Origin: Actinophytocola oryzae
GTDB taxonomy: Bacteria > Actinomycetota > Actinomycetes > Mycobacteriales > Pseudonocardiaceae
Direction of reading: 5' to 3'
Length of the DNA stretch: 64,000 nucleotides
Assembly (NCBI RefSeq): GCF_004364325.1
Contig: NZ_SOCP01000031.1
Coordinates: 1 to 64,000 of the forward strand
Position 1 is the first letter of the stretch. Each line of letters begins with the position of its first letter. The position numbers and the translations under genes are program-made. The notes under the pieces were generated by a model. That model did not search any database. It had not been told where the DNA came from and saw nothing but the letters and a program-made list of their open reading frames with translations. This document shows positions 8,826-18,602 of this stretch, one piece after another.

Positions 8826-9419
8826 ATGGGTAGGCCAAAGCTGCACGACGACGCGCTCCGGGACCGGCTCATCGGCAAGGCCGCCGCCTTCGTCTTCGAG
8901 GACGGGGTCGACGCCCTGAGCCTTCGGCGGCTCGCGACCGCCGCCGGGACCTCGACCACCGCCGTCTATTCGCTGTTCGGGAACAAGGCGGGACTGCTCG
9001 AGAGCCTTTACCGTGAGGCCGCTCGGCGGTTCGGGGCGCGGCTCGCCCTGGTCGGAGTCACGGATGATCCTGTGGGTGACATCGTCCGGCTCGGGCTCGC
9101 CTACCGTGAATACGCGCGGGACGAACCGCACCTTTACGGAATTCTCTTCGCCAGGACCGAGGAGCCGGATCCGGAAGCCGGGGCCGAGGCCGCCAGGACG
9201 ATCCGGCCGCTTCTCGACGCCGTGCGGCGCGGCCAGGAGGCCGGACGGCTCGTGGACGCGCCCGCCGACCGGATTGCCTTGTCCTGTTGGGGAATCGCGC
9301 ACGGGCTCGTCTCGCTCGAGCTCGCGGGGACCGTGCCGGAGGGCCTCGACATCGCCGCCGGTTACGAGGACGCGCTGAACGCCATGGTCGCGGGATGGTC
9401 GACAAACCGTCCGTCGTGA
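8826..9419 (+). CDS. TetR/AcrR family transcriptional regulator
   Basis: 197 residues. The N-terminal DNA-binding domain has the typical ending of a TetR helix-turn-helix: LRRLATAAGTSTTAVYSLFG (about residues 34-53). The C-terminal ligand domain (from about residue 80, LGLAYREYARDEPHLYGILF) resembles the WHG-type TetR C-terminal domain. ATG at 8826 has no Shine-Dalgarno and looks leaderless. It likely controls itself and the divergent membrane protein through the palindrome between them. Ligand unknown. Confidence 0.88.
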   Translation: MGRPKLHDDALRDRLIGKAAAFVFEDGVDALSLRRLATAAGTSTTAVYSLFGNKAGLLESLYREAARRFGARLALVGVTDDPVGDIVRLGLAYREYARDEPHLYGILFARTEEPDPEAGAEAARTIRPLLDAVRRGQEAGRLVDAPADRIALSCWGIAHGLVSLELAGTVPEGLDIAAGYEDALNAMVAGWSTNRPS

Positions 9420-9521
9420 ACTGTCCGCGATGATCGTCCCAATGGGACAGACAACCCGATCGAGTGAATTTCTCGGCGTGGCGACCGGAATCACATCTGT
9501 GTGTTTGTCACCATCAGTCTC

Positions 9522-10706
9522 ATGAAGCTCACCGGTCTTCTCGCACGATCGAACCAGGCAAAACCTGGGATCACCGGTATCGCGCGGGTCGACCGGCGCA
9601 CGGGTGACCTTCTGCGGCGGATCGGGCCGGGCGACATCGTCATCCTCGACCAGGTCGACCTCGACCGCGCCACCGCCGACGCCCTCGTCGACGCCGACGT
9701 CAGCGGCGTGGTCAACGCCTCCCCGTCCATCTCCGGGCGGTTTCCCAACCTCGGGCCGGAGATCGTCGTCGGCGCCGGGATCGCGCTCGTCGACGGCACC
9801 GGGCCCCAGCTGCTCCGCAACGTCAGGGAAGGCAGCAGGGTCCGCATCGCCGACGGCGTGGTCCTCGTCGGCGACAGGGTGGCCGGCCGAGGCACGATGC
9901 AGACCGTCGAGTCCATCGCCGACCTCATGATCGCGGCCAAGGCGGGGCTCTCCGCGCAGCTCGAGGCGTTCTCCGCGAACACGATCGAGTTCCTCCGCCG
10001 CGAGAGAACCCTGATCCTCGACGGTGTCGGCGTGCCGGAGCTGTGTGCGCCGATCTACCGCAACCAGGTGCTCGTGGTCGCGCCGGGGCGTGACCACGAG
10101 GAGGACCTCAGGCACCTCAAGCGGTACATCAGGGAGCACCGGCCCGTACTGATCGGTGTGGACGGTGGCGCGGACACCCTGCACCACCTCGGATATCGCC
10201 CGAACGTGATCGTCGGCGACCCGGACCGGTTGTCCACCGACACACTGCGTAGCGGCGCCGAAGTCGTGGTGCCCGCCCACATGGACGGCCACGCGCCGGG
10301 GCTGGAGCGTGTGCAGGACCTCGGCGTCGGCGCGGTCACCTTCCCCGCCTCCGGCAATCCCGAGGACCTCGCGTTGCTGCTCGCCGACACCCACGGCGCC
10401 GACCTCGTCGTCACGGTGGGGTTCCAGGCCACGCTGCACGAGTTCCTCGACCGAGGCCGTTCCGGCTCCAACCCGTCGACGTTCCTGACCAGGCTCAAGC
10501 TCGGCAGCAGGGTCGTGGACGGCAAGGCGGTCGCGACACTGCACCGCAGCCGCGTGTCCATCGGCGCGGTCGTGCTGCTCGTGCTCGCCGCGTTCGTCGC
10601 CGTCGCGGCGGGCATCGCGGTCTCGGGCGTCGGCGGCGCCTACGCCGAATGGTTCGTCAACACCTGGCACGCCTTCACGAACTGGACCGGGGAACTCCTC
10701 TCATGA
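9522..10706 (+). CDS. steA: Cytokinetic ring protein SteA
   Basis: 394 residues, equivalent to Rv1697. The N-terminal MKLTGLLARS, the GPGDIVILDQVDLDR block and the region VIVGDPD followed by DGHAPGLERVQDLGVG are those of the SteA/thiamin-pyrophosphokinase-like family. One transmembrane helix lies near the C-terminus (about residues 345-370), so the long N-terminal part faces the cytosol. In corynebacteria SteA and SteB act at the septum in cell division. I chose ATG 9522 by similarity to mycobacterial proteins; a GTG at 9501 in the same frame is possible. Its stop overlaps steB by ATGA, supporting a joint complex. Confidence 0.9.
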   Translation: MKLTGLLARSNQAKPGITGIARVDRRTGDLLRRIGPGDIVILDQVDLDRATADALVDADVSGVVNASPSISGRFPNLGPEIVVGAGIALVDGTGPQLLRNVREGSRVRIADGVVLVGDRVAGRGTMQTVESIADLMIAAKAGLSAQLEAFSANTIEFLRRERTLILDGVGVPELCAPIYRNQVLVVAPGRDHEEDLRHLKRYIREHRPVLIGVDGGADTLHHLGYRPNVIVGDPDRLSTDTLRSGAEVVVPAHMDGHAPGLERVQDLGVGAVTFPASGNPEDLALLLADTHGADLVVTVGFQATLHEFLDRGRSGSNPSTFLTRLKLGSRVVDGKAVATLHRSRVSIGAVVLLVLAAFVAVAAGIAVSGVGGAYAEWFVNTWHAFTNWTGELLS

Positions 10707-11644
10707 TCTCGTTGCGGTACCACATCATCTCCATCGCGGCCCTCTTCCTCGCGCTCGCCGTCGGCGTCGTGCTCGGCTCGACGACGCTGTCCCGGTCCAT
10801 GCTGTCCGGCCTCAGCAGCGACAACGACGACCTCGTGCGGCAGGTCCACGAGCTGCAGAGCGAGAAGAACGGCCAGGCGGCGCGGCTCGCCGACGCCGAC
10901 CGCTTCGCCACGTCCGTCGGCCCGCTCGCCGTACAGGGCCAGCTCTCGCAGCGCACGGTCGTCCTCGTCACCACCTCCGACACCCGGCCCGCCGACCGCG
11001 ACGCGCTCAGGACGCTGGTCGAGGGCGCGGGCGGCACCGTCACCGGCGAGCTGCAGCTGACCGAGCAGTTCGCCGACCCCCGCAAAGCCGACCAGCTCCG
11101 CGACATCGTCGTGCGGCTGCTGCCCGCCGGGGTCCAGCTGCCCACCGCGTCCGACCCCGGCACGCTCGCAGGCGGGCTCGTCGGACCGCTCCTGCTGATC
11201 AACAAGGCGAACAACGCGCCGCAGGCGTCGCCGGAGGAGACCGCGGCCGCGCTCGCCGGGCTCACCGAGGGCGGATTCGTCAAGGCCAGCCAGGGAATCC
11301 GGCCCGCGCAGCTCGCCATCGTGCTCACCGGCGGCGCCGAGGCAGGCGACGGCGCGGGCGACCGGGCCGCGACCATCGCACGGTTCGCCACCCAGGTCGA
11401 CCGGTCCGGCGCGGGCACCGTCCTCGCGGGAACCTCGGGCTCGGCGGACGGCACCGGCGCGGTCGGCGTCGTGCGTGCGGACACGGCCGCGACCAGCATC
11501 CTGTCCACGGTGGACAACGCGCAGACCGCCGCGGGTCGCGTGGTGACCGTGCTCGCGCTGCGTGAGCAGCTCGAGGGCCGCACGGGCCGCTACGGCGACG
11601 CGGGCAACGCCGAACGGCCCTCGCCTGGCGCTCAGCAAGAGTAG
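10703..11644 (+). CDS. steB: SteB / MctB-like septation and copper-related membrane protein
   Basis: 313 residues. It starts MISLRYHIISIAALFLALAVG, the signature of the SteB/MctB (Rv1698) family: one N-terminal transmembrane helix (about residues 8-27), then a coiled-coil stretch (DDLVRQVHELQSEKNGQ) and an extracytoplasmic alpha/beta domain. The mycobacterial protein was described as a copper transport protein and the corynebacterial one as a SteA partner at the septum. The tight overlap with steA and the position before pyrG match the conserved order. Confidence 0.9.
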   Translation: MISLRYHIISIAALFLALAVGVVLGSTTLSRSMLSGLSSDNDDLVRQVHELQSEKNGQAARLADADRFATSVGPLAVQGQLSQRTVVLVTTSDTRPADRDALRTLVEGAGGTVTGELQLTEQFADPRKADQLRDIVVRLLPAGVQLPTASDPGTLAGGLVGPLLLINKANNAPQASPEETAAALAGLTEGGFVKASQGIRPAQLAIVLTGGAEAGDGAGDRAATIARFATQVDRSGAGTVLAGTSGSADGTGAVGVVRADTAATSILSTVDNAQTAAGRVVTVLALREQLEGRTGRYGDAGNAERPSPGAQQE

Positions 11645-11645
11645 T

Positions 11646-11660
11646 GTCACCCTCGGTGAC
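11646..11660 (+). terminator. Short hairpin after steB
   Basis: GTCACC-CTC-GGTGAC, a perfect 6-bp stem immediately behind the steB stop. Weak by itself and without a T run; it may attenuate transcription into pyrG. Confidence 0.4.
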
Positions 11661-11720
11661 GTTATGCCACGTCGGAGTGTCGGGTTCCGATCCCGAGAGC
11701 AGGTGATACGGTGAAACCCC

Positions 11721-13507
<1,787 letters not shown>

Positions 13508-13511
<4 letters not shown>

Positions 13512-14137
13512 GCGGGCCCGGCAGCCACGACTTCAGGGTCGTGTCGTCCAAGGACGTCTACGTGGGACGGATCCTCGCGCTGCGGGCCGACGAGGTCGCG
13601 ATGCCCGGTGGCGGCACCGCCACCCGTGAGGTGGTGGAACACCTCGGCGCCGTCGCGGTCGTCGCGTTGGACGACGACGACCGCGTGACCCTCATCCACC
13701 AGTACCGCCACCCGGTGGGCAGGCGGCTGTGGGAGCTGCCCGCCGGTCTGATCGACCACCTCGGCGAGGACCCGGTCGAGACGGCCGGGCGCGAGCTGGT
13801 CGAGGAGGTCGGGCTCGCGGCAGAGCACTGGTCGGTGCTGCTGGACGTGGCCGCGTCGCCGGGCTTCACCGACGAGGCAGTCCGGGTGTACCTGGCGACG
13901 GGCATCTCGGCCGTGGACCGGGACCTGCTCGGTGACGAGGAGGCGGACCTGGTGGCCCGCACGTTCCCCCTGGCCGACGCGGTCCGGATGGTCCTCGCGG
14001 GTGAGATCGTCAACGCCGCCTCGGTGGGTGGCATCCTCGCCACGCACGTGATCCGGTCGTCCGGCGCGAGCCCACGGCCGACCGACGCGCCGTGGGTGGA
14101 CCTGCCGACCCGCTTCGCGGCCCGCGAACAGGGCTGA
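13508..14137 (+). CDS. Nudix hydrolase, ADP-ribose pyrophosphatase type
   Basis: 209 residues. The Nudix box follows LPAGLIDHLGE and ends RELVEEVGL (about residues 80-105); upstream YRHPVGRRLWELPAG is typical of ADP-ribose pyrophosphatases. It probably hydrolyses ADP-ribose to AMP and ribose 5-phosphate. It overlaps pyrG and corresponds to Rv1700. In mycobacteria xerD comes next; here xerD is displaced by about 11.8 kb of inserted genes. Confidence 0.9.
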
Positions 14138-14145
14138 GGCCCGTA

Positions 14146-14178
14146 CCCCGCTCGCCGGTCTCCCCGGCGGGCGGGTTT
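14146..14178 (+). terminator. Terminator hairpin after the Nudix gene
   Basis: A 12-bp GC-rich stem (CCCGCTCGCCGG at about 14147-14158 with CCGGCGGGCGGG at 14164-14175, one U-G pair) closes a five-base loop and is followed by TTT. It ends the steA-Nudix transcription block and marks the left edge of the first accessory block. Confidence 0.75.
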
Positions 14179-14273
14179 GGCCTCCGGCCCCCGGTTCGAC
14201 GCTACCGGGAGGCACCGACAGTTCCTGGTCGCCGACGGTTTCGCGGCTATCCGGGCGGCACCGACCTTCGCGG

Positions 14274-15260
14274 TCAGGCCAGGAGCGGGGCCAGGCGGTC
14301 GGCGATCTTGCGGTGGCCCTGGTCGTTCGGGTGCACGTTGTCCACGGTGTCGGTGGACTCGGTGATCCAGCCCTCGGTGTTGACGAAGCGGGTCCGCGAG
14401 TCGCCGAAGGCGGTGACCGCCGCCTGCGTCTCGGTGACGAACCGCTTGCGGAAGGTCTCCAGCGCGAGGATGTTCGCGTTCGGGTACTTCGCGCGGACGT
14501 TGCGCAGCAGTGTCAGGTAGGCGCTCTGGAACTGCGCGCCGGTGACGCTGTGGCCGACGTCGTTGGTGCCGAGGTTGATCACGACCGCGCTCGCCTGGTA
14601 CCGCGAGAAGTTCCAGTCGGGCGCGTCCGCGGCGAGGCCGGTCTTGAGGAACCGCACGCTCATCCCGATGCACCCGTCGGCCGCCGGGTACAGGCACGCG
14701 CCACCCACCGCGATCTGCGTGTGCCCGGCGCCGAGCCGTTCCCCGACCAGCCAGCCGTACGCGGTCAACGCCTGCTTCGACGACAGCTGCCCGACCGTGA
14801 TCGAGTCGCCCACGAACTCGATGATCCGCGACGGCGTCGGCGGCACCACCGTGCGGGCACCCGAGTCCAGGATGACGCCCTGGAACACCGCGTCCCCGTG
14901 GTAGGAGCCCGCCACCGGCCGGTACGACACCCGCAGCCGGTGCGTGCCGTTCGCCAGCGGTGTCGGCGTCAGGTTGACCGTGCCGCTCACGTTCTTGTAC
15001 GACACGTCGGCGCCGCCGTCGATGCTCGCGAACAGGTCGATCGCGCCTCGCTGCCGGAGCTTCACCGTGGTGCCGGTGAAGCCGACCAGCACGTAGGCGC
15101 CTGCCCACTCCGACACGTACGCGGTCGACGAGCTGGTGTTCCAGCGGCCGTAGTACCTGATGTTCGAGTCCGTCGGGGTGCCGTCGCCGGTGGCGGCGAC
15201 CGCGGGGGTGGCCACCACCAGAGAGGCGAGGCAGGCCACCGCGACAAAGAACGCACGCAT
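14274..15260 (-). CDS. Secreted SGNH/GDSL esterase, CE2-like (copy 2)
   Basis: 328 residues with a signal peptide (MRAFFVAVACLASLVVATPAVAA). A beta-sandwich-like N-terminal domain (about 25-135, YYGRWNT, VKLRQRG, HRLRVSYR) precedes an SGNH hydrolase domain: Ser block EFVGDSIT near residue 145, Asn block INLGTND near 225, and a C-terminal DNVHPN with the catalytic His. This two-domain plan is that of carbohydrate esterase family 2, which removes acetyl groups from plant polysaccharides. It starts two bases after the stop of its paralogue, which shares the full architecture, so the pair is a tandem duplication in one operon. Confidence 0.88.
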   Translation of the reverse strand: MRAFFVAVACLASLVVATPAVAATGDGTPTDSNIRYYGRWNTSSSTAYVSEWAGAYVLVGFTGTTVKLRQRGAIDLFASIDGGADVSYKNVSGTVNLTPTPLANGTHRLRVSYRPVAGSYHGDAVFQGVILDSGARTVVPPTPSRIIEFVGDSITVGQLSSKQALTAYGWLVGERLGAGHTQIAVGGACLYPAADGCIGMSVRFLKTGLAADAPDWNFSRYQASAVVINLGTNDVGHSVTGAQFQSAYLTLLRNVRAKYPNANILALETFRKRFVTETQAAVTAFGDSRTRFVNTEGWITESTDTVDNVHPNDQGHRKIADRLAPLLA

Positions 15261-15262
15261 CT

Positions 15263-16246
15263 CTACAGTCCAATCGCCGGGCGGATGATCGGCGCCAGCC
15301 GGTCGGCTACCTTGACGTGTCCCGCCTCGTTCGGGTGACCGTCGGTGTCCTCGTAGTCGGTCCCGACCGTCAACCAGCCCTCGGTGCTGATGTAGCGAAC
15401 GTTTGCGTCGTTCACCGCACGGACCGCGGCCTGCGTCTCGGGCACGTAGCGTTTCTTGAAGGTCTCCATCGCGAAGATCACCGCGTTCGGGTACTTCGCC
15501 CGGATGGCCCGCAGGAAGTCGGTGTACTGGGCCTGGAACGTCGCGGCCGTGACGCTGTGGCCGATGTCGTTGGTGCCCAGGTTGATCACGACCGCGCTCG
15601 CCTGGTAGCGCGAGAAGTCCCAGGCCGTCGTGCCGGTGCTGGCCGTCTGGAAGAACTGCGTGCGCTGCCCGACGCAACCCGACTGGGCGACCAGGCAGTA
15701 GCCGGACCGGGCGATCTGCGTGTGCTGCACGCCGAGCCGCTCGCCGAGCACCCAGCCGTAGGCGTTCACCGCGAGGTTGTCCGTCAACGCGCCCGCGGTG
15801 ATCGAGTCGCCGACGAACTCGACGACCTTTGTGGACAGTGACGGGCGGGCGGTGGTCGCGCCGGAGTCCAGTACCAGGCCGAGGAAGACGGTGTCGCCGG
15901 ACCGGTAGGACACCCGCAGCGAGTGCGTGCCGGCGGCCAGTGGTGTCGGCGTCAGGTTCACCGTGCCGCGCACGCCCGCGTAGAACACGTCCGCGCGGCC
16001 GTCGATGCTGGCGTAGAAGTTCACCGCATCCCTGGCCTTCACCCTGACCGTGGTCCCGGTGAACCGGGTGGAGAAGTAGGCGCCCGTCCAGTTCGGCACG
16101 GCCGTCGTGGTGGTGTTGGACCAGCGGCCGACGTAGACGATGTTGGGATCGGAGACGTCGCCTGCCGCGGCGGACGCCGGGGGAGCGACGGTCAGGCCCG
16201 TCAACGCGACCACGAAGGCCGCCACAATGGACACGGCACGGAACAT
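15263..16246 (-). CDS. Secreted SGNH/GDSL esterase, CE2-like (copy 1)
   Basis: 327 residues, first gene of the pair. Signal peptide MFRAVSIVAAFVVALTGLTV up to ASAAA. N-terminal domain (VYVGRWSNT, VRVKARDAVNFYASIDG) then SGNH domain with EFVGDSIT, INLGTNDIGHS and DTDGHPNEAGH supplying Ser, Asn/Gly and Asp-His. Both copies share the phrase SRYQASAVVINLGTND, so the duplication is recent or under strong constraint. The ATG at 16246 has GGTGGG upstream. Directly upstream is a CebR-type operator and a TTGACA promoter, so expression is probably induced by cello-oligosaccharides or a similar sugar. Extracellular deacetylation of polysaccharide is inferred. Confidence 0.88.
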   Translation of the reverse strand: MFRAVSIVAAFVVALTGLTVAPPASAAAGDVSDPNIVYVGRWSNTTTTAVPNWTGAYFSTRFTGTTVRVKARDAVNFYASIDGRADVFYAGVRGTVNLTPTPLAAGTHSLRVSYRSGDTVFLGLVLDSGATTARPSLSTKVVEFVGDSITAGALTDNLAVNAYGWVLGERLGVQHTQIARSGYCLVAQSGCVGQRTQFFQTASTGTTAWDFSRYQASAVVINLGTNDIGHSVTAATFQAQYTDFLRAIRAKYPNAVIFAMETFKKRYVPETQAAVRAVNDANVRYISTEGWLTVGTDYEDTDGHPNEAGHVKVADRLAPIIRPAIGL

Positions 16247-16264
16247 CGTCAGCACCCACCTCTC

Positions 16265-16319
16265 TGGGAGCGCTCCCAAATGTTCACTGATTGTGACCCA
16301 TTGGTCACGAAGATGTCAA
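16265..16319 (-). promoter_or_regulatory. Promoter with CebR-like operator for the esterase operon
   Basis: On the minus strand: -35 TTGACA (16319-16314), 18-bp spacer, -10 CACAAT (16295-16290). Downstream of the expected start lies the perfect palindrome TGGGAGCGCTCCCA (16265-16278), identical to the binding site known for the LacI-family cellulose regulator CebR in Streptomyces. A second perfect dyad, GTGACC-CATT-GGTCAC (16293-16308), lies in the spacer and overlaps the -10 box by three bases, and could bind another regulator. Confidence 0.85.
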
Positions 16320-16323
16320 CAGG

Positions 16324-16725
16324 TCAGGGAGCCTGCAGAACCGAGGCCATGAGCTGGGTGTCGGAGTACTCGGTCAGCTCACGCACCAGGCCGTCGGCCA
16401 GGCGGAAGACCCAGCAGTACTCGTTGTGGTAGCGCACCCCGTCGACGGTCGAGTTCCGTCCGCGCCCCTCGACGACCACGAGGTCGCCCTCGGCGACGAA
16501 CCGGTGCGCGGAGATGATCGTGCGGCCACGCAGCTGCCGCGACATCGGCCGCAACAGGTCGTCGAGCACCGCCTGCTTGCCCGCGTAGGTCCCCGACCAG
16601 GCCGTCGTCCCGATGATCGTCCACCGGACGTCCTCGGCGAGCAGGTCCACGAACGGCCGCGAGTCACCCTTCGCGACCTGGTCGAACGCGTACCGCAGCG
16701 ACTCCTTGTCCTCGGCGGCACCCAT
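16324..16725 (-). CDS. SnoaL-like / NTF2-fold protein
   Basis: 133 residues. Pattern of the cystatin-like alpha+beta NTF2 fold: an N-terminal helix (ESLRYAFDQVAKGD), then RPFVDLLAEDVRWTIIGTTAWSG typical of SnoaL/ketosteroid isomerase-like proteins, and YHNEYCWVFRLADGLVREL. Catalysis cannot be assigned; such proteins may bind or turn over small aromatic or stress-related compounds. ATG 16725 has no ribosome site but lies six bases after a -10 box, so it is probably a leaderless mRNA. Its promoter has MerR-type geometry. Confidence 0.8.
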   Translation of the reverse strand: MGAAEDKESLRYAFDQVAKGDSRPFVDLLAEDVRWTIIGTTAWSGTYAGKQAVLDDLLRPMSRQLRGRTIISAHRFVAEGDLVVVEGRGRNSTVDGVRYHNEYCWVFRLADGLVRELTEYSDTQLMASVLQAP

Positions 16726-16731
16726 GGTCCG

Positions 16732-16762
16732 ATCTAACTCCCTGGAGTGCGCTCCAGGTCAA
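16732..16762 (-). promoter_or_regulatory. MerR-type promoter with 19-bp spacer
   Basis: Minus strand: -35 TTGACC (16762-16757), spacer of exactly 19 bp, -10 TTAGAT (16737-16732). The dyad CCTGGAG-N4-CTCCAGG (16741-16758) lies in the spacer and overlaps the -35. An over-long 19-bp spacer filled with a dyad is the hallmark of promoters activated by MerR-family regulators. No MerR gene is present nearby, so the activator must be encoded elsewhere. Confidence 0.75.
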
Positions 16763-16828
16763 GAGCCGTCGCGACCGGTTCCGCATTTTTTCTGGATTCT
16801 GCTGACCTGTGGCGGTATTCCGACCCCG

Positions 16829-16999
16829 TCACATCTGCGCGAACGAGATCAGCCGCCTGACGCCGCCGGGGGTGACGTACAGGACCCGCATCGGCGCCTT
16901 GGAATCCCGGACGGCTGTGGCGCCGGCGCACCGTGTGACCTCGACGCAGCTGATGTTGCCGCTGAAACTGCTCTTTCGCCAGATCGGCTCGGCGGTCAT
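16829..16999 (-). CDS. DUF397 domain protein
   Basis: 56 residues. The whole protein is a DUF397 domain: WRKSSFSGNISCVEVTRC, then AVRDSKAP and the ending GGVRRLISFAQM. ATG 16999 is preceded by GGAGG. In actinomycetes such proteins are usually paired with an XRE/DUF5753 regulator and the pair is described as an Scr1-type toxin-antitoxin-like module; here the partner lies on the other strand, 338 bases away. Role here unproven. Confidence 0.88.
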   Translation of the reverse strand: MTAEPIWRKSSFSGNISCVEVTRCAGATAVRDSKAPMRVLYVTPGGVRRLISFAQM

Positions 17000-17336
17000 G
17001 GTGGATCCTCCCCAGATATACCGGAACGTCAATTCCGAACGGCAATTATCGCCAATATCCGGGCGGCTCAGAATCCGCTGCTCGGGTGTACGCGCGTCGG
17101 CGCTCCACCGAGCCACTCACGGTGTCGTGCCACCCGTGTGAGCTACCCCCCGAACTGGTGGCTCTCGACGAGGGCGGGCGAGTGCCTACATCGGACTCAA
17201 GCATGCTACCTTGGCGAATGCCTGGTGGATGTGGATCAGGCAGGCAAACTGCCAGGTGGCTATCAGCCATATGGTGGTCACTGGATAGAGTGATCTCACT
17301 CGGTGGACCACGAGTCTGAAAAGGAGAGACCTCGAC
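17000..17336. other. Divergent intergenic region between DUF397 and XRE genes
   Basis: 337 bases without a convincing gene. It contains several short overlapping inverted repeats (for example around 17219-17275, with CCTGGTGG, GCCAGGTGGC and TGGC-TATCA-GCCA) and a -10-like TAGAGT at 17286-17291 in front of the XRE gene. The repeats are plausible operator sites of the XRE regulator. Confidence 0.45.
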
Positions 17337-18197
17337 ATGCCTCGTCAGCGGGACCCTCGGTTCGCGAAACGGCTGGTCGGACGGCGTCTACGCGCGCTTC
17401 GAGACGGCCTCGGCCGCACGCAGCAGGACGTGGCGGACAGCATGGACTGGTCGGTCTCGAAGCTGATCAGGATCGAGAACAGCTCCGTCGGCGTCTCCAC
17501 GTCCGACCTCAAGGCACTCATGCTCGAGTACGGGGTCGCCGAGGACGAGGCCGCCACGCTGATCGCCGTCGCGAAGGACAGCCGTCGCGACCCCTGGTAC
17601 GCCCGATACGGCGACGCGGTGGACGGGGCCCTCAGGAAGCTGCTCGCTTACGAGGGTTCGGCCGTCGCGGCACACCAGTTCCAGCTCGAAGTCGTGCCAG
17701 GGCTCCTGCAGACCGAGGAGTACGCGAGGGCACTGCTGACGCTGTTCCTGCCGGCGGACCTCGTCGAGTCCGCGGTCGCGGCCCGGATGGAAAGGCAACG
17801 GCACTTCTTCGACGACGACGCGCCCGACCTGACCGTGGTCCTCTGGGAGGCGGTGCTTGCACCTGCCGTCGGTGGCGCACCGGTCATGGCGGGGCAGCTC
17901 GAACACCTGCTCACGATGATGAACGGCCCGAAGGTGTCGATCGAGGTGGTCCCCTTCTCGGTCGGCGCACATGTGGGCCTCGAGGGTTCCTTCACGCTGC
18001 TGGACCTGGACGTCGACGCCGATGCCGACACGGTCCTGTACGTGGAAGGGCGCGAGGACTACCTGACGAACCGGGACGACGAGCTGGTGGCGCCGTACTG
18101 GACCCGGTTCGACGCCCTGCGGAAGGTCGCCGAGACCAGTGCGGCCGCGACGGCGATGCTGGAACGGCATCTTTCTGCTCACCAACAACACCGATGA
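17337..18197 (+). CDS. XRE family regulator with DUF5753 (Scr1-type antitoxin-like)
   Basis: 286 residues. An N-terminal helix-turn-helix (RRLRALRDGLGRTQQDVADS to SVSKLIRIENSSVGVSTSDL, about residues 14-55) is followed by the DUF5753 domain with its signature FQLEVVPGLLQTEEYARAL (about 116-135) and EVVPFSVGAHVGLEGSFTLL. Such regulators pair with DUF397 proteins, and one is encoded divergently. The ATG follows GGAGAG at good distance. Likely a DNA-binding repressor or antitoxin. Confidence 0.9.
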   Translation: MPRQRDPRFAKRLVGRRLRALRDGLGRTQQDVADSMDWSVSKLIRIENSSVGVSTSDLKALMLEYGVAEDEAATLIAVAKDSRRDPWYARYGDAVDGALRKLLAYEGSAVAAHQFQLEVVPGLLQTEEYARALLTLFLPADLVESAVAARMERQRHFFDDDAPDLTVVLWEAVLAPAVGGAPVMAGQLEHLLTMMNGPKVSIEVVPFSVGAHVGLEGSFTLLDLDVDADADTVLYVEGREDYLTNRDDELVAPYWTRFDALRKVAETSAAATAMLERHLSAHQQHR

Positions 18198-18233
18198 ACC
18201 GGCACGGCCGGATGACGACAAGCAGGAGCATCA

Positions 18234-18554
18234 ATGTGCGGCGGAGAGACTCCGCGGAGCGACAAGCTCGGGCAGTGTTTCGAGTTCTTCAAGGACACGA
18301 CGGGCCCAAACGCAACAGGGCTGCAGAAGGTGCTGGTTTCGGTGGTTATCGGGTTCTCGCTGGTAGCGGCGATGGCCGTGATTGGGTCAGTTGTCTGGGG
18401 GATGAACTTGCTCAGGACCTTGCCTTACGCGGCCGGCGTGGTGACAGTGCTGGGCGGTGCCGGTTGGACGGTCGTCAAGAGGCGACGTGCTCCGGCCGCC
18501 GCGACGGGAGGAGAGACGGGCGCCGGTGAGATCGGAGAAGGTGAGCCGAAATAG
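18234..18554 (+). CDS. Small membrane protein, two helices
   Basis: 106 residues. Hydrophobic segments at about 31-54 and 60-80 (VLVSVVIGFSLVAAMAVIGS and TLPYAAGVVTVLGGAGWTVV) are followed by a basic stretch KRRR and a Gly/Glu-rich tail. ATG 18234 has AGGAG at optimal distance. It lies 36 bases after the XRE gene and may be co-transcribed. I do not recognise the family; its N-terminus (CGGETPRSDKLGQCF) carries two cysteines. Confidence 0.65.
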   Translation: MCGGETPRSDKLGQCFEFFKDTTGPNATGLQKVLVSVVIGFSLVAAMAVIGSVVWGMNLLRTLPYAAGVVTVLGGAGWTVVKRRRAPAAATGGETGAGEIGEGEPK

Positions 18555-18560
18555 TTCGCC

Positions 18561-18595
18561 CGTGGGGGACGCCGGCCAGGTCGACGTCCCCCACG
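18561..18595. terminator. Bidirectional terminator hairpin
   Basis: Perfect 11-bp stem (18561-18571 with 18585-18595) with a 13-base loop, between the convergent stops of the small membrane protein and the permease. Confidence 0.85.
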
Positions 18596-18602
18596 ACCGG
18601 CG

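Noticed and set aside
8349..10670. A 773-codon open frame on the minus strand across tetR and steA
   Set aside because: Only its last part (8349-8771) has a ribosome site and hydrophobic helices; the rest is the antisense of real plus-strand genes in GC-rich DNA.
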